Part shown: positions 11,481 through 23,575 of the stretch, piece after piece | How the letters are laid out: every line of letters starts with the position of its first letter | How positions within the stretch are numbered: the stretch's first letter is position 1 | Origin: Cucumis sativus | Lineage: Eukaryota; Streptophyta; Magnoliopsida; Cucurbitales; Cucurbitaceae | Assembly (NCBI RefSeq): GCF_000004075.3 | Contig: NW_022279564.1 | Span: 1 to 64,000 of the forward strand | Reading direction: 5' to 3' | Length of the DNA stretch: 64,000 nucleotides | Position numbers and translations under genes: made by a program | Notes under the pieces: generated by a model | Told to the model about the DNA's origin: nothing | What the model saw: the letters and a program-made list of their open reading frames with translations, nothing else | The model's database searches: none

Positions 11481-13147
11481 AGTTGACACATGATCTTAAA
11501 TAACCAAATAACACTTTGAAAAGAAAATTAATGATAGAAGAAGAGAAAAAGACGATGGAAAGAAAAAAAATTAAAAAATATATATAGAAAGAAAGAGCAA
11601 ACGAAAATATTTTTAAAAAAATGCAAAAGAAGAGAAAATGACGATTAAAAGAAAAGAATGGAGAAGAAAAGAAAAGCACGATGGAAAAAAGAGAAAAACA
11701 CAATGAAAAGAAAAAAATTGTGAAACATAAAAAAAATTCACGTTAGAGAGAAAAAGAAAGACAATGATAAGGAATGATAAACATTAAACTTTTTAAGAAA
11801 ATTATTTTCATGCATTTTTTCATTTTGTTACATGAGTCGAAAATATTTTGTCGTTCGTTAGATTTATGAAAATTTCTTTTTTTTAACAAATTTAAAACGA
11901 AAAAGACAGTTATTATAAATAACAATATATAATAAAAGTTTATAGTCTATAGTTATAGTCATTAATATATATTTACCAACGTGTATTAATAATATTTTGT
12001 TATATTTGTATTTTTTATAAATAACAGGGTTGATATTTAGTTTATTTATACATTTAACTATTTCTAAATTAAAGAAATGAAATAAAGATAAATAAAGTTA
12101 AAAATAAATGTGATTAAGAGTATGGCATCAATGTGAGAAATATTTAAAAAGTTGATTCAAAATCCACAGCCCCCTCTCCACCAATTTCCCATTTCATCTA
12201 ATTTCCCTAATCCAAAGCCAAATATTTTCTCATAACAAGATTTTAAAAGTTTATTCTTAGAGAATTAGTTGTGGGCTATCTACATTCAATGAAAGCCCAT
12301 TTAAATCTATTTTGGGCTCAAGATTATTCAAAAAGCTAAATCTGATGGAGTTGATGCAATCAAAACATACTTTGGAATCGTCAAGAACATCAACGACGAA
12401 AATACAATTTCTTTAAACGTTTAAATTTTGTCAAATTTTTTCAGCTTGTTTAAGATGCTGGGCTATATGTCGTGATGAGGTTTGACCTTTACATTTGTGT
12501 TGAATGGAACTACATAGGCTTTTCAATATGGTTGCACAACTAACCAGAATCTCATTTCAAACTGACAATCAAGTAAAATTCAAACTTTCACGACAAAAAT
12601 AGTGAAAATGTGTAAACAAACTAACCGATTTGCATCACAAGGAGGGCAAACAGTTATATCTTAAATTAAGAATGACTATGGATAATGTGCTTAGGACTTA
12701 TATTTTAGTTTTTTTTTTTCTTGGTATAGATGACTCATTTATAAGCGTATTTATTGTTAATGACATATCTCACAAATGTATGAAATCTATTAGTATGTTT
12801 ATATTAATTAGATTGTACTACTGCATTTTATAACGTATCATATTAGAGATAGTCGTGCCTAATGTAATCCTAACGTGATGATAATCTCTATCGAGATTAA
12901 AAAAAAAAAACTTTGCAACAAACTGTGAGAATAATTGAAAAACAAAAAAACAAAAAACTATATGTCAGGCTAAATAGTAATGTAAAAGTGCACTTTTACG
13001 TAAACAAGAAGTTAGATTTCATACGTTCGTGAAAAACAAATCATTAATCATAATATGACATAGGTGTGGAAAGAAAGAAAAAAGTTATTTTTCCTTAACC
13101 AAAATATGAAACATAAAAATAACTTAAAAGACTAAGTTACTAAAAAA

Positions 13148-13150
<3 letters not shown>

Positions 13151-13191
<41 letters not shown>
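13151..13191. repeat. (TA)n microsatellite, about 20 units
   Basis: About 41 bases of pure TA, ending at TCTCG. A likely length-variable marker. Confidence 0.9.
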
Positions 13192-13194
<3 letters not shown>

Positions 13195-15371
13195 GTTTCG
13201 ATCTTAACACTTCAGGTTAAAAAAACTATTGAAATTTCAAATTTTCAAAATTACCCTTAAAACTTACCATTCATGTATATATGAAATTATGAATTGACTT
13301 GACTCTATCTTTCTTTCCCTAATTTGTTTGGGAGAGCTAAAGAAACTGAAGTTGAAAACTCTTTTTTACCATACTCGTTTGGTAATGGAGAAATATATGG
13401 TAGAGAAAAGAGTTTAGGTTAAATTGAGGGTAACTCACTGCTTCCCAATCACCCTACAATCTCTCTTCAATCTTAAAATTGGTCACTATCTTGACTTTGC
13501 TCCTCACCATTCACACTTCTCACAATAAATGGACCCCCAAACAATACGAAAAATAGACCTTAACTACCATCAACATCCGACTATTTCAATACATAATGTA
13601 ATACAAATTCATATTTAGATTGATTCTTTCGAGTCCAAATTATAATATTAAATTCACTAGCAACACCCCATGTATTTTAGCCAAAACCAAATATCTAATA
13701 ACCAGTCTATAACCAAACTTTATTAAGATACTAAAACGAAGTCCAAAAGTAGACCAAAGCTCGACCAATATTAAAATAATTCTTTGATGGTTAAAAACAG
13801 TGTTAGACAAACATATAGCATGAAGATGAGATCTAAAGATTCTAGGATTTAGTCTTCTATCTTTTATTTTCTTCTTTGAAACTAATACCTAAACTTTTTA
13901 AATATAAGCTACTTAAGTCCATCAAAACAGATGGCACCAAATTGCATGCAAATACATATTCGAAGATGTCAATTTCTGATACGAATTCTTCATTTGTATC
14001 AACAGGTGGTGTCAAAAATGTCAAAGAGCTTATTTGGACAAACTAGGTATCAAATTTAGGGTAGATTAGGGGTTTAATAATAAGAAATAAACGGGGGAGA
14101 AATCCCCCAATTTTGGGGTGCCTAAAATAAACAACCTAGAAAGTCGTAGGAATTGCAAAAGCTATTCTTATCTTCTCAAATATTCGAAACAATCTTACAA
14201 ACTTTTACAAATCCAACAGCCCAGCTTTGTTCTTATCTCTTAACATAATTGTATTTTAATATTAACATATTTTATTACCAAACCTATTTAATTAACTAAC
14301 TAAAAGTAGGAGAGGGCTATATATATAACAAAAAGGTTAAATAGTTCCAAATTCTTTTAGGTTCCGAACTAAGTTTGGAAGAGTCAACATTTCACATTTT
14401 ACTTCAATTTTTTTTTGCTCTAACTTGTTAAAAAAGAAGAAAAAAGATATTCATCTTCCAACAAAGTTCTTTGTCATCATACAACCAAACCATTAACATT
14501 TTCTTTACCACTCCATAAACAATCTTTTTAATAAAGATCTCAACCAAGACGAAAAGCAAAAATATGAGGAACAATATCAACATTCCCAACCTTAAAAAGA
14601 GAATGAGGGAAAGAGTAGACAAGAAAGAATAAGTATCAAATATAGCCAAATTTCATAGTCAAAGGCTATGAACTATGAACACTATCCGATATTTTGTATT
14701 TTCATTTTCATTTTACTATATTTATAATATTTTGTTTCATTTTGTGAAAATGGATCAAAATTGTTTCCCCTAAAGAAAAATCCTCAAACCCAAAAGGAAA
14801 AACATCGTAATCATTCGTGTGTTTTCTTCCACAAACTCTCACAATTTTCAATAGACAGATGAGAAGAAAATTATGATTATTGTACATAAAAAATCAAACA
14901 AAACCATCCATCATCCAACCCAAAACTACTTAGTCAGCAAGAACACAACCGTTGATGTCAATAATAATTATTATTATACCAGTGACTCATCACAATTCAG
15001 GCCACCTTTATCAACAACAACACAATTAACAAGTCAACGACAATTTAAATCAAGTTCATCCATATAATTTGCATTAACACAAACATTAACTTACAATATA
15101 TAATCACAATGATCAGAAAGTAGAAAACTATCATAACCCCATGATCCTATGGATCATCATATCTAGTTCACTAAAATTACTACCTATACATTGAGAGTTA
15201 GATGGAATTTTCATTTCTCCATCAAAATTCTTATCAACCCATTTCAAAATTCTAAAAACAGAGCCCATATATACATATTTAAGGCTTACACAAGTAAAAA
15301 TTAAAATCCTATTGTCTTCCCAGTTTTAGTTGCCCCCATTTTGTGTATTTACATATCAAACAAAAAGATTC

Positions 15372-15399
15372 GGCTTAGGCTTAGGCTTAGGCTTAGGCT
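15372..15399. repeat. GGCTTA hexamer repeat
   Basis: Four and a half copies of GGCTTA in the 3' flank of the zinc-finger gene, probably within its 3' UTR. It is not the plant telomere unit (TTTAGGG). Confidence 0.8.
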
Positions 15400-15489
15400 A
15401 ATTTTTTGTTTCCTTAAAATCAGAATCGAATAATGATTAGAGAAAAAAAACCCATTTGAAGAACCAACCAAAAAGTTCAATTTCAATAC

Positions 15490-16636
15490 TCACTTCACTA
15501 GCTCTGATACCCATTCAACATCCGGTGTGCAGGTTGAAGGATTTGACTCAGCCCAGTCCAGCGAATTTTCCTTGCTCAGCTTCTCCAGCATCTTTGCCCT
15601 CAGCTCCCTCCCCGATTCGACTCGCTCCATCACCGGCTCCTCCTCGAATCCATGCTCTGTGAAATCGAGCAGTCCAACACCATGACCAGTTGGAGCCCGA
15701 GTTGGAGTTGTTGGAAGGCTGCAAAATCCATGGCAGACTCGAGATGGATAACCAGGAGAGCCAATTTGAACATTCCAGGAAGATGGTAACGATTTGACCT
15801 TGCTCAGATGTAAGTTCCGGAGGGATGCGACCATTTCGTTGATGGAAGTGGAGCCAAGTGACCGGCCAAGCGAACGAGTCATGGGGATAACGGGGGTGAG
15901 TCCACCGGAGTCGCTGTCGGTGAGACAGACACAGGAGAGGACAGAAACGGCAGCGTTTTAGAACAGGATCCATCCACAGACTGCCGAAGAGGAGATTCAT
16001 CATACGAGTCAGGCGAATTCGCGCTTCTCGGACTCTGCTGAGGCAAAACCCTAAGTTGTTCAGGAGTATGAGCGAAGAAACAGACTCTCCTTCTACAGTT
16101 GGTTCCATCTTTACACGGCTGAGTCCTGTAACGAGCAGGATGAAGCCAACACTCAAAAACACCATGCGCAAACTCGCATGAATCCCCTTTCTTACAGCTA
16201 CCTTTACGAAAATCGGGACACGCCGTACCAGAGTAATGATACTTCCTCGGATCCCTCCGGCGAGCCTTCTCGCCGGGATGAGCGTACGGACACTCCGTCC
16301 AATCATGAGAACGTCCACGAGTACACTTCCTCACCTTGAACTCAAAAATCCGAAAATGATCACACGAATAAGCATTCAACGGAACGTCCGCTTCCCGTCC
16401 AGACAACTCCGAATCAGACTCAATCTCCGACTCATTCGTATACCGCTGAAGTGCCGCTAAAGCTTCCTGAAGATAATAAGGAGAATAATCACCGCCATTG
16501 GCATTGCCATCAGAACTAACCGAGATTCACTCAAAGGATAAGGAAACCGCGTCTCGGTTGCCGTAGGTTCCTCCGGTATAGTCAATGGAGTGATGTGAAC
16601 CACCGGACCAGGACGGTGTCGTTCACTGATTAACAT
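15490..16636 (-). CDS. Arginine-rich tandem CCCH zinc-finger protein (plant TZF family), frame broken twice
   Basis: Plant RR-TZF proteins bind RNA, localise to cytoplasmic granules and modulate stress, ABA and seed responses. The arginine-rich part ([20 protein letters not shown], then DWTECPYAH) precedes two fingers: [19 protein letters not shown] (C-X7-C-X5-C-X3-H), 16 residues, then [16 protein letters not shown] (C-X5-C-X4-C-X3-H). Downstream come the family motifs [47 protein letters not shown] and the terminal WVSELVK. The ATG is at 16636 ([14 protein letters not shown]). The gene is intronless, as usual. Two single-base deletions are implied: near 16510-16520 (between SESRLV and [10 protein letters not shown]) and near 15880 (between DSPPLSP and MTRSLGRS). 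Counting both, the span gives 383 codons including stop, a normal length. Conserved sequence resumes at once after each break, so I favour sequence error over pseudogene. Confidence 0.88.
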
Positions 16637-19061
16637 CTCGTCGGCCGGAGATCACGGTGGTTGATTACGGTTACAAATTTTTTCAGACAACACTCCTTGC
16701 CAAAACCACCGCCATACCCATGGCGTTTATAAACTACTTGGGAACCAAACCATCCACCAAGGTTAGGTTAAACTAACCATAGTTCGGTTACACTAACTCA
16801 ACTTCATTCCAATTTTTACGCCAGTTAAAAAAAAAAAACAAAAAAACAAATAATGGAGACGGTGACGGTGACGGGGGTGGGGATTCTCTAGCTTCCTCCA
16901 GTCGTTACCGTTAGATTAAAAATAACGGTTCTAGAGACTTCCACGAGGAAGATATTCTGAATAGTATAATAACCACAATCTCCCACGTGTCACCATCTTA
17001 AGCTACTGTTACTCATCAGACGCTCACCGCACTGTCTTAATAAATTCCCATTTCACATAATTAATAACATCATTTATTAATCCTCACTTACATAACCATA
17101 CAAAATTAAATACAGCTGACGGATTGCTTTCCTTTAGACCTTAGCTTAGGTCACCCAAACCCTAATCACATTTCGTTTAATACTAATAATCATTTTTATC
17201 AATTCATCAATCATATTAACCCTAAATCACAAATCTAATTCTAAACTATGACTTTCTCACACCAATTTTTATGTTCATATTCTTACCAACCTTACATTAT
17301 CTTTCACGTAAAATAACTCGTCATCCTTATTGAATGGTATAATATTGATTAGGCATTTGTTTCCCCTTCCTTATAGAAAAGGGACCTATTTGTTTTAATT
17401 TTAAGTTTAAGATTCGACTTTATCATCTAATTCTACAATAGTAAAAAGCATAATATAATTTCAACAAAGTGTAAATATGTTAAAGAATTTTTTTCCTATG
17501 TTATAAAGTTACTTTATACGTTAAATTTTGTACGAATCATATGTTTAAATCTCTACTCACGTGTTAAACAAACAAAAAGAGAGGGAGATTATAAACATAT
17601 TAATCACTTCTAAACTTGTTTGATGTGAGAGGTTAAAAATAACTTTTCAATTAAAATCACATTAGAAAATGGACTAATATATTAAAAAAACATTGCAACT
17701 CCGAATGTTAGGGCATGATAAACAAATAAATAAACAAGAGAATTATAAAAAATTTATTTTACCTCTTTTTTCTCGTAATAAGATGAGTTTGTAATGTAAT
17801 GTAATTTAAATTTTATATGTCCATTCACCAATTTGAATTTAATGTGTAATACAAAACTAATTTCGTTCCACCGTTTTATATATCCAACCAATTTATCAAT
17901 ATTTTCACAAATCACAATTTCATTTTCGTTTCATTCCGTTAAACACTCTTCCAACTTTTAGTAATATAATTACATTCCAACTTTCTAAACAAATCTCTCA
18001 ACTTTTACCGATAGATAAGTTTTTCTAAAACATGTAACTAAAATTATTTTTAGGTATAAATGAAACCCTTTAATTAAAGTTGGAGGTTTTAATCCATTTC
18101 AAACCTAACAAAAAGTTAAAAACAACCATCCTTTTTATTTTTACACAACATTTTACCTCATTTCATAAATATTTATTCTCTTTCACAATAATTTTTTTCT
18201 CCTATTCTCACACTCATTTGTAAATTTTTAGTACAAAAATTAAAAGTTTAAGCAAATTTCAAAAACAACGAAACAAATTATTTTCAATTATTTTTCTTAA
18301 TTTTAAAATTTAACAGTACTTTACAAATATTAATAAAAAAATAGATAACAAAACAAACAAAATATATAGTTTATGAATATTTATAAGTTCAATTTTAAAA
18401 ACATAAAACTAAAAACACCCTAACTTGTTTGAATAATTTAAACTCCCATTTTGATACTCATTATGATTTTTATTTTAAATTAAGTTGAAAGATACTATTT
18501 TTACCTCCAAATTTCTTTCTATATTATCTATTTTGTATACTTAAAAGAACTAATGTTCTAAAAACGTATATATATATTTTTAATTAAAATCGTCAAAAAT
18601 AAAAAATTTGACAATATATTTATATTTTATCAATAATTGTCATTGACAGCCGCTAGTGATAAAAGTCTATTATTGATTATCAATTATAGAATTCAGAATT
18701 TTGGTATAACTCGTAAATATTTTAATTTATTTTATTATTTTTTAAAATATTATTTTTTAATTTGATTAACCATCTACCTATTTATTGTATTTAGAAAATA
18801 TGGACATGAGATAGTGAGAATGATGAGTCATTATAACTTTTGAAATGAAAGTAGCACAACAAAAAAAAATGCACATTTATTTTTAATTTTATTTGGAGAA
18901 TAAGACAAAGAATTACATTATGTTAGTTAGATATTATATATATATAGAATTTGTGAGGTTAAATAAGAATTAAAGAAAGAAGAAAAAGAGGAAAAAGGAA
19001 AAGGGGAATGACTGACAAAAGGTGGGAGAGTGAGCATAAAGAAAGGCAAGAAGAAGAGATG

Positions 19062-19790
19062 TTGGTAGTGATGGAACAAAGGACACTTGGCCACCCCAAG
19101 CAACGCCTCACTGCCCTTTATTGCGGCACGTAACTCATTCCTCCCCCATCCCCTCTCCCTATATTACCATTTTACTTGCCTATATATTACAAACTTTACC
19201 CTCTTCTTCCAATTTTACAACAGTTTTCTTTTCTCTTTCTAGTCAAGATTAGGTGTAACATAAGTTGTTGCTAGACCATACAACCTAGCAATGTCGTTAA
19301 CCTCGTTCATGTTTTATTTTCACTCATAGATCGTTCAGAAGAACAAAAACTAATTAATGTTGAATAAATATGTTTTAAAACTGTATTGCTATAGTTAAAT
19401 ATAGGTTACAACTAGAGATTTAACTGCTAGGTATACAAAAGACAAACCATTGTTATATCTCTAAATCAACTTTTGCACAATCCAATTATATAGACTTGTA
19501 ATTTAATGTTGACAAGTGCTATACTTTCATGTTATACTCTCCTTCCTTTTCATGCCAAGAATTGACATCAACAATCGAATCAACCATATTTTTCTTAATA
19601 AAATCGATTCGATAGAGATTTGAATTTGAAAATAGAATAAACATATATCAATTATCCTCGAGCTAATGAAACGTCATGTATCATATTACTGTAGAATGAT
19701 ATACTAAAAGATTTTGTAGAGTATATTTCTTTAATGACAAAACGAGCCGAACATATATACTCTTCAATTCAAATATCGAGAAGAACCGTT
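19062..19790. repeat. Non-coding duplicated block, copy A
   Basis: Related to 22465-23350 in the same orientation. Shared islands: GGACACTTGGC with AC..CCAA near 19081; a 21-base identical string (19112-19132, core CCCTTTATTGCGGCACGT); GATTAGGTG near 19249; ACCATACAACCTAGCAA near 19276; GAATTGACATCAA..AATCAACCAT near 19560; and CATATATACTCTTC near 19753. No ORF is kept between copies, so the conserved unit is not a protein. A TATA-like CCTATATATTAC lies near 19180. It could be a promoter plus non-coding transcript. Confidence 0.6.
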
Positions 19791-22020
19791 GATTTTTATT
19801 TTTTAATATAAAATCTTAATTAAATTTCATGTTAAGCAAATATTAATTAATTGATGTGTATTTTTTTTCATAGGCATACATATAATGAAATTAAATTAAA
19901 TTAGCTGGCAATATCAAATCAAAGGGAATAAAATCAAAAGGGGATTTGATATCCTTTTTTTCTTTTTTTTTTCCTTTTCAATGTTCAAATCAAACCAATT
20001 TGTTTCCTCTTTGCTTTGTTCCATTTTTTCCTTTTTTCTGATGAAAGTACCAAACCAAGTTCACTATTGGTCAAGATTTAAAAGTGATTTTTTATTTTAA
20101 TAACCAAATAAATATCATCAAATAACCTAAAAAAGAATATATGTTTTTCTAAAATTTAAATGGAAATTTTATTTTTTTTTATTAAAAACACTTTTAAACC
20201 CTAATTTAATGATAATTCTTGTATAAATAAATTAGATAAACTAATTAATAAACTAGATAGTTTTATAAAGTTACAATGTCTCCACGTGGTGACAATGAAT
20301 TTGTTTGTGTTTAAAAATAAATTGTTTTTCCATTAAAGTTTGAAAATTAAAAGCGTATTTTATTTTATTTTTCTAAAAAATAATGATAAATAGTTAAAAA
20401 TGAAGTTAAGTTTTTTTAAAAAAATAAATAAGATAAAAATAAAGTTTAATGAATAAATATCAAATTGTATGAAATGAGTTAATAACATAGGTGTGTGTAA
20501 GTTAATTGAAATTTATATGATTTGAATATATTAATATAGGAATAGCAAAAATTAATATAATGTAATTATAGAGCACATAGAATTAAAGATAAAACTATAT
20601 ATATTTCATTAAAATTTTAAAAAAAATTATAGATAGTGGATTTGGTCAAATATACAATGTCAGAAAGCATAGTGTTATATCAATTTTTTATGACATTATG
20701 ACAAATAATTATTCCCATGTTTAAAATCTTCACCCTCACCTTGGAAAAAAAAAGTGGAAAACACACTTTTATATGGTAGTTATATATGTTGTATTCATTT
20801 TAACCTTTTTTTAGTATACTAGAGAAAGATCGATATGAGATTTTATTATAAACGCTAAATTTGTTAAAAATATTTACCAATACAATAAAATTTTAGAATA
20901 TATCAATCATAGATGTTGATAGATAACATGTATCGTCAGAAATTAGGACAGAAACATGAATGAGCGAGTATGACATCTGAATGAGAGATCTTGAACACAT
21001 GAAAGTTATGCTAGGAAAGACTTAAAAAATTAAAATCTAACATCTATACGAACAAGATGCACAATCCTTTTCAATGACTCGATCATAAAAAACTTGTGTT
21101 AGTTTGTGGGTAAAGACGACACTGCCAGATCATGGATCTGGACTGTTACATAACAGTGAGAAAGTCCAATCAATATTGCTATGATTTGTAAATATTTTAA
21201 TTCATTTTTGTTTATTTAAAAATAGCTCTTTTAATAACCAATCCATCATTTTATCGGTTGAGCTACGTTTACGTTTACTTTAGATTAAGAAGAAGAAGAA
21301 AAAAAAAGGAAGAAAAGAAGTTAAAAGGAAAAGGAAACATTTTGTTAGTTCATATATGGCAAAACATGGGTACTTGACCATAGGACAAGGGTAGTGGACC
21401 ATACTTTAATGTAATTATTTAATTTTTCCTATACTAAGGACAACATGCTCGAAATCTGTGGACCTTACTATGATATGACCACCAACGTGGCATGCTTCTT
21501 TAATACTTTTATTGTATTCATTAATTCACACTATATATTTATTTATTTATTTATAAAAAGAAAGAACTTTTCAATATTTTTTTTAAAAAATAATTTGTTT
21601 ACTTAGCTTGATGGTCTCTTCTAATATAATATTTTTTAGTAATATCTAACAAAACTTAATTAGATTTAGAGTTTAATTTATTTAACTGAATAAATCTATT
21701 TTCCTTCTTTTTTAAAAAAATTAACTTAAATTTTATACAAATTAATAAGGTCAATGTTATCTTTCTTTTTCAAGCTTAATCTAAAAGCTCATCTACAATT
21801 AAACAAGTCCAAAAATACACACATAAACCTGTCAACATCTATCAAATCAAAACACAACCCCACATCACATTTACATCAAAAAGAAAAAGAAACTCACCTA
21901 TTTGCAACAAATACCCTAAATCAAAAAGTTCAATTCACAGGTTATTTTCTTAATTAATTTTTTAAATTAGGTCTATGATCATGGTTAAGTAATAATTATG
22001 CGACTCTAACACTCACATTA

Positions 22021-22208
22021 CAGTAGTGGATTGGAATTTCTTATTTGGCCAAAAGTTTGAATTTTATTTTCTTTAAAAATTTGAAGTCCTATTTTTACAC
22101 GAAACTTCATGTTTTTTTTCTGCCTCATCTACGACAAATAATAAATATGTAATGTGCATAATATTAAAAATGAAAATTAGGTTTAAAGTAGTATATGATA
22201 TATGAAAT
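22021..22208. repeat. Direct repeat, left member
   Basis: About 185 bases matching 23390-23575 (shared strings ATTTCTTATTTGGCCAAAAG, TTTTTACACGAAA, CAAATAATAAATA and AATATTAAAAATGAAAA). The pair flanks copy B of the duplicated block. Confidence 0.65.
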
Positions 22209-22464
22209 ATCATATAATATAACAATATAGTATAATTTTGCCAAAAGAGTGATGGTAGAAGAGATCATAAGTCCAATCTGAAAATAGAATAGACTGACGT
22301 GGCATAATCACGTGGGACAGAAGGATTTAAAAGGTGACACAAATACGTGCTAAAGGGACACATGGCATAAATATAGGACAACGGAAACAAGCGACGGCAA
22401 AAATTATAAAAACAAAAAAAAGTTAAATAGAGTGATGGTGATGGAAGAAGGACAGTTGTCAAAT

Positions 22465-23350
22465 ATTTAGCGATGGACGAAGGACACTTGGCAACACCAA
22501 ACAAGGGTGAGTGCCCTTTATTGCGGCACGTAGGTCATTTCTCCCCATGCCCACCCCTACCCCACCTTTACTTTTACCCCCTAACACTTGCCCTAAATTT
22601 TCTTTCACCCCCTAACACTTGTCTATGTTACAATTTTAGTTAGGAATATATTAAAATTTTACAACAATTTTATTTCCTTTTTTCATCGGTGTAGAGCAAT
22701 GATTAGGTGCAACGTAAGTTTCGGTGATCATTTACCAAAAGGAAAAGAAATATCACGCCATATGGCTTCGAACGACTCTGTGTGTACCATGCAACCTAGC
22801 AACGTCGTCGGTTTTGTTCATCTTTTGTTCTCATTCATATATTTTTTATGCTTTTTTAGAGATCATTCAATATGGAGTCTCTGGTGTTTGTTATTATAAT
22901 CATTAGTTACATTGGTTTATAGGTTATGATAATGTGTTTTTCAAGTGTAAACTACTGTAATAACATGTGTTTAGAACGTAAAAGATTTTAATACGAGTAA
23001 AAATCAGTGAAGTGTTGGGTTAGAAAAAGAGAAAAAAGATAGATGAAAATAATAAATACGGCAACAAATGGACTTTAAAACAATGTTGCTAAGATTAGAC
23101 ATATGTTACAAATAGAGATTTAAGTGCCTAGCTACACAATTTAATGTTGAAAACTGCTATATTTTCATGGGAAGAATTGACACCAAGAATCAAATCAACC
23201 ATCTTTCTTAATAAAATTAGTTCGATAGAGATTTAAACTTGAAAAACCAATAGACTACTATATCTTTAACAATATTGTCTTAATATCAAATCGGGCATCG
23301 ATATTCAAAAGAACATATATACTCTTCTATTCAAATATCCGAATTGTTCA
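22465..23350. repeat. Non-coding duplicated block, copy B
   Basis: Second copy of the block at 19062-19790, with the identical 21-base string at 22512-22532, GATTAGGTG near 22699, and ACCATGCAACCTAGCAACGT near 22787. It holds extra sequence between the GATTAGGTG and ACCATGCAAC islands compared with copy A. The short ORFs here (from 22699 and 22724) are not kept in copy A, so I do not call them genes. Confidence 0.6.
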
Positions 23351-23389
23351 AAAGAAACCTATGATTTAATTATATTAACCAAACTCAAT

Positions 23390-23575
23390 TCATGGATTGA
23401 AATTTCTTATTTGGCCAAAAGCAATTAATTAAGGCCTACTTTTACACGAAATTTGATGTTTTTGCCTTATGCTACAACAAATAATAAATAAGTAATGTAC
23501 GTAATATTAAAAATGAAAAGTAGGTTTAAATTAGTATATGACGTATCAAATATCATATAATATAAGGAAGTGACA
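23390..23575. repeat. Direct repeat, right member
   Basis: Partner of 22021-22208, about 1.37 kb away, same orientation. Together with block B this suggests local tandem duplication of non-coding DNA. Confidence 0.65.

Larger units (their letters stand above)
9457..15489. other. AT-rich spacer, MYB promoter side and beyond
   Basis: Six kilobases between the MYB gene and the zinc-finger gene. Contains a (TA)n run near 10750, a diverged short-repeat tract (11160-11480), a long (TA)n (13151-13191) and a GGCTTA repeat in the zinc-finger 3' flank. The ORFs here are low-complexity or hydrophobic by base composition; none shows a domain. No RNA gene seen. Confidence 0.6.

Noticed and set aside
14428-14649. 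73-codon hydrophobic minus-strand ORF
   Set aside because: Leu/Phe/Ile-rich as expected from T-rich DNA; no start context, no motif, no partner exon.
15372-15399. Interstitial telomere repeat
   Set aside because: The unit is GGCTTA, not the plant TTTAGGG.
15548-16318. 256-codon minus-strand ORF over the zinc-finger gene
   Set aside because: It is an alternative frame of the GC-richer zinc-finger coding region; it shows no domain, while the other frames carry both fingers and all family motifs.
22021-23575. TRIM-type element (short direct repeats around about 1.2 kb)
   Set aside because: No primer-binding site or polypurine tract next to the repeats and no TG...CA ends; the interior is shared with copy A, which lacks the flanking repeats. 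Tandem duplication fits better.
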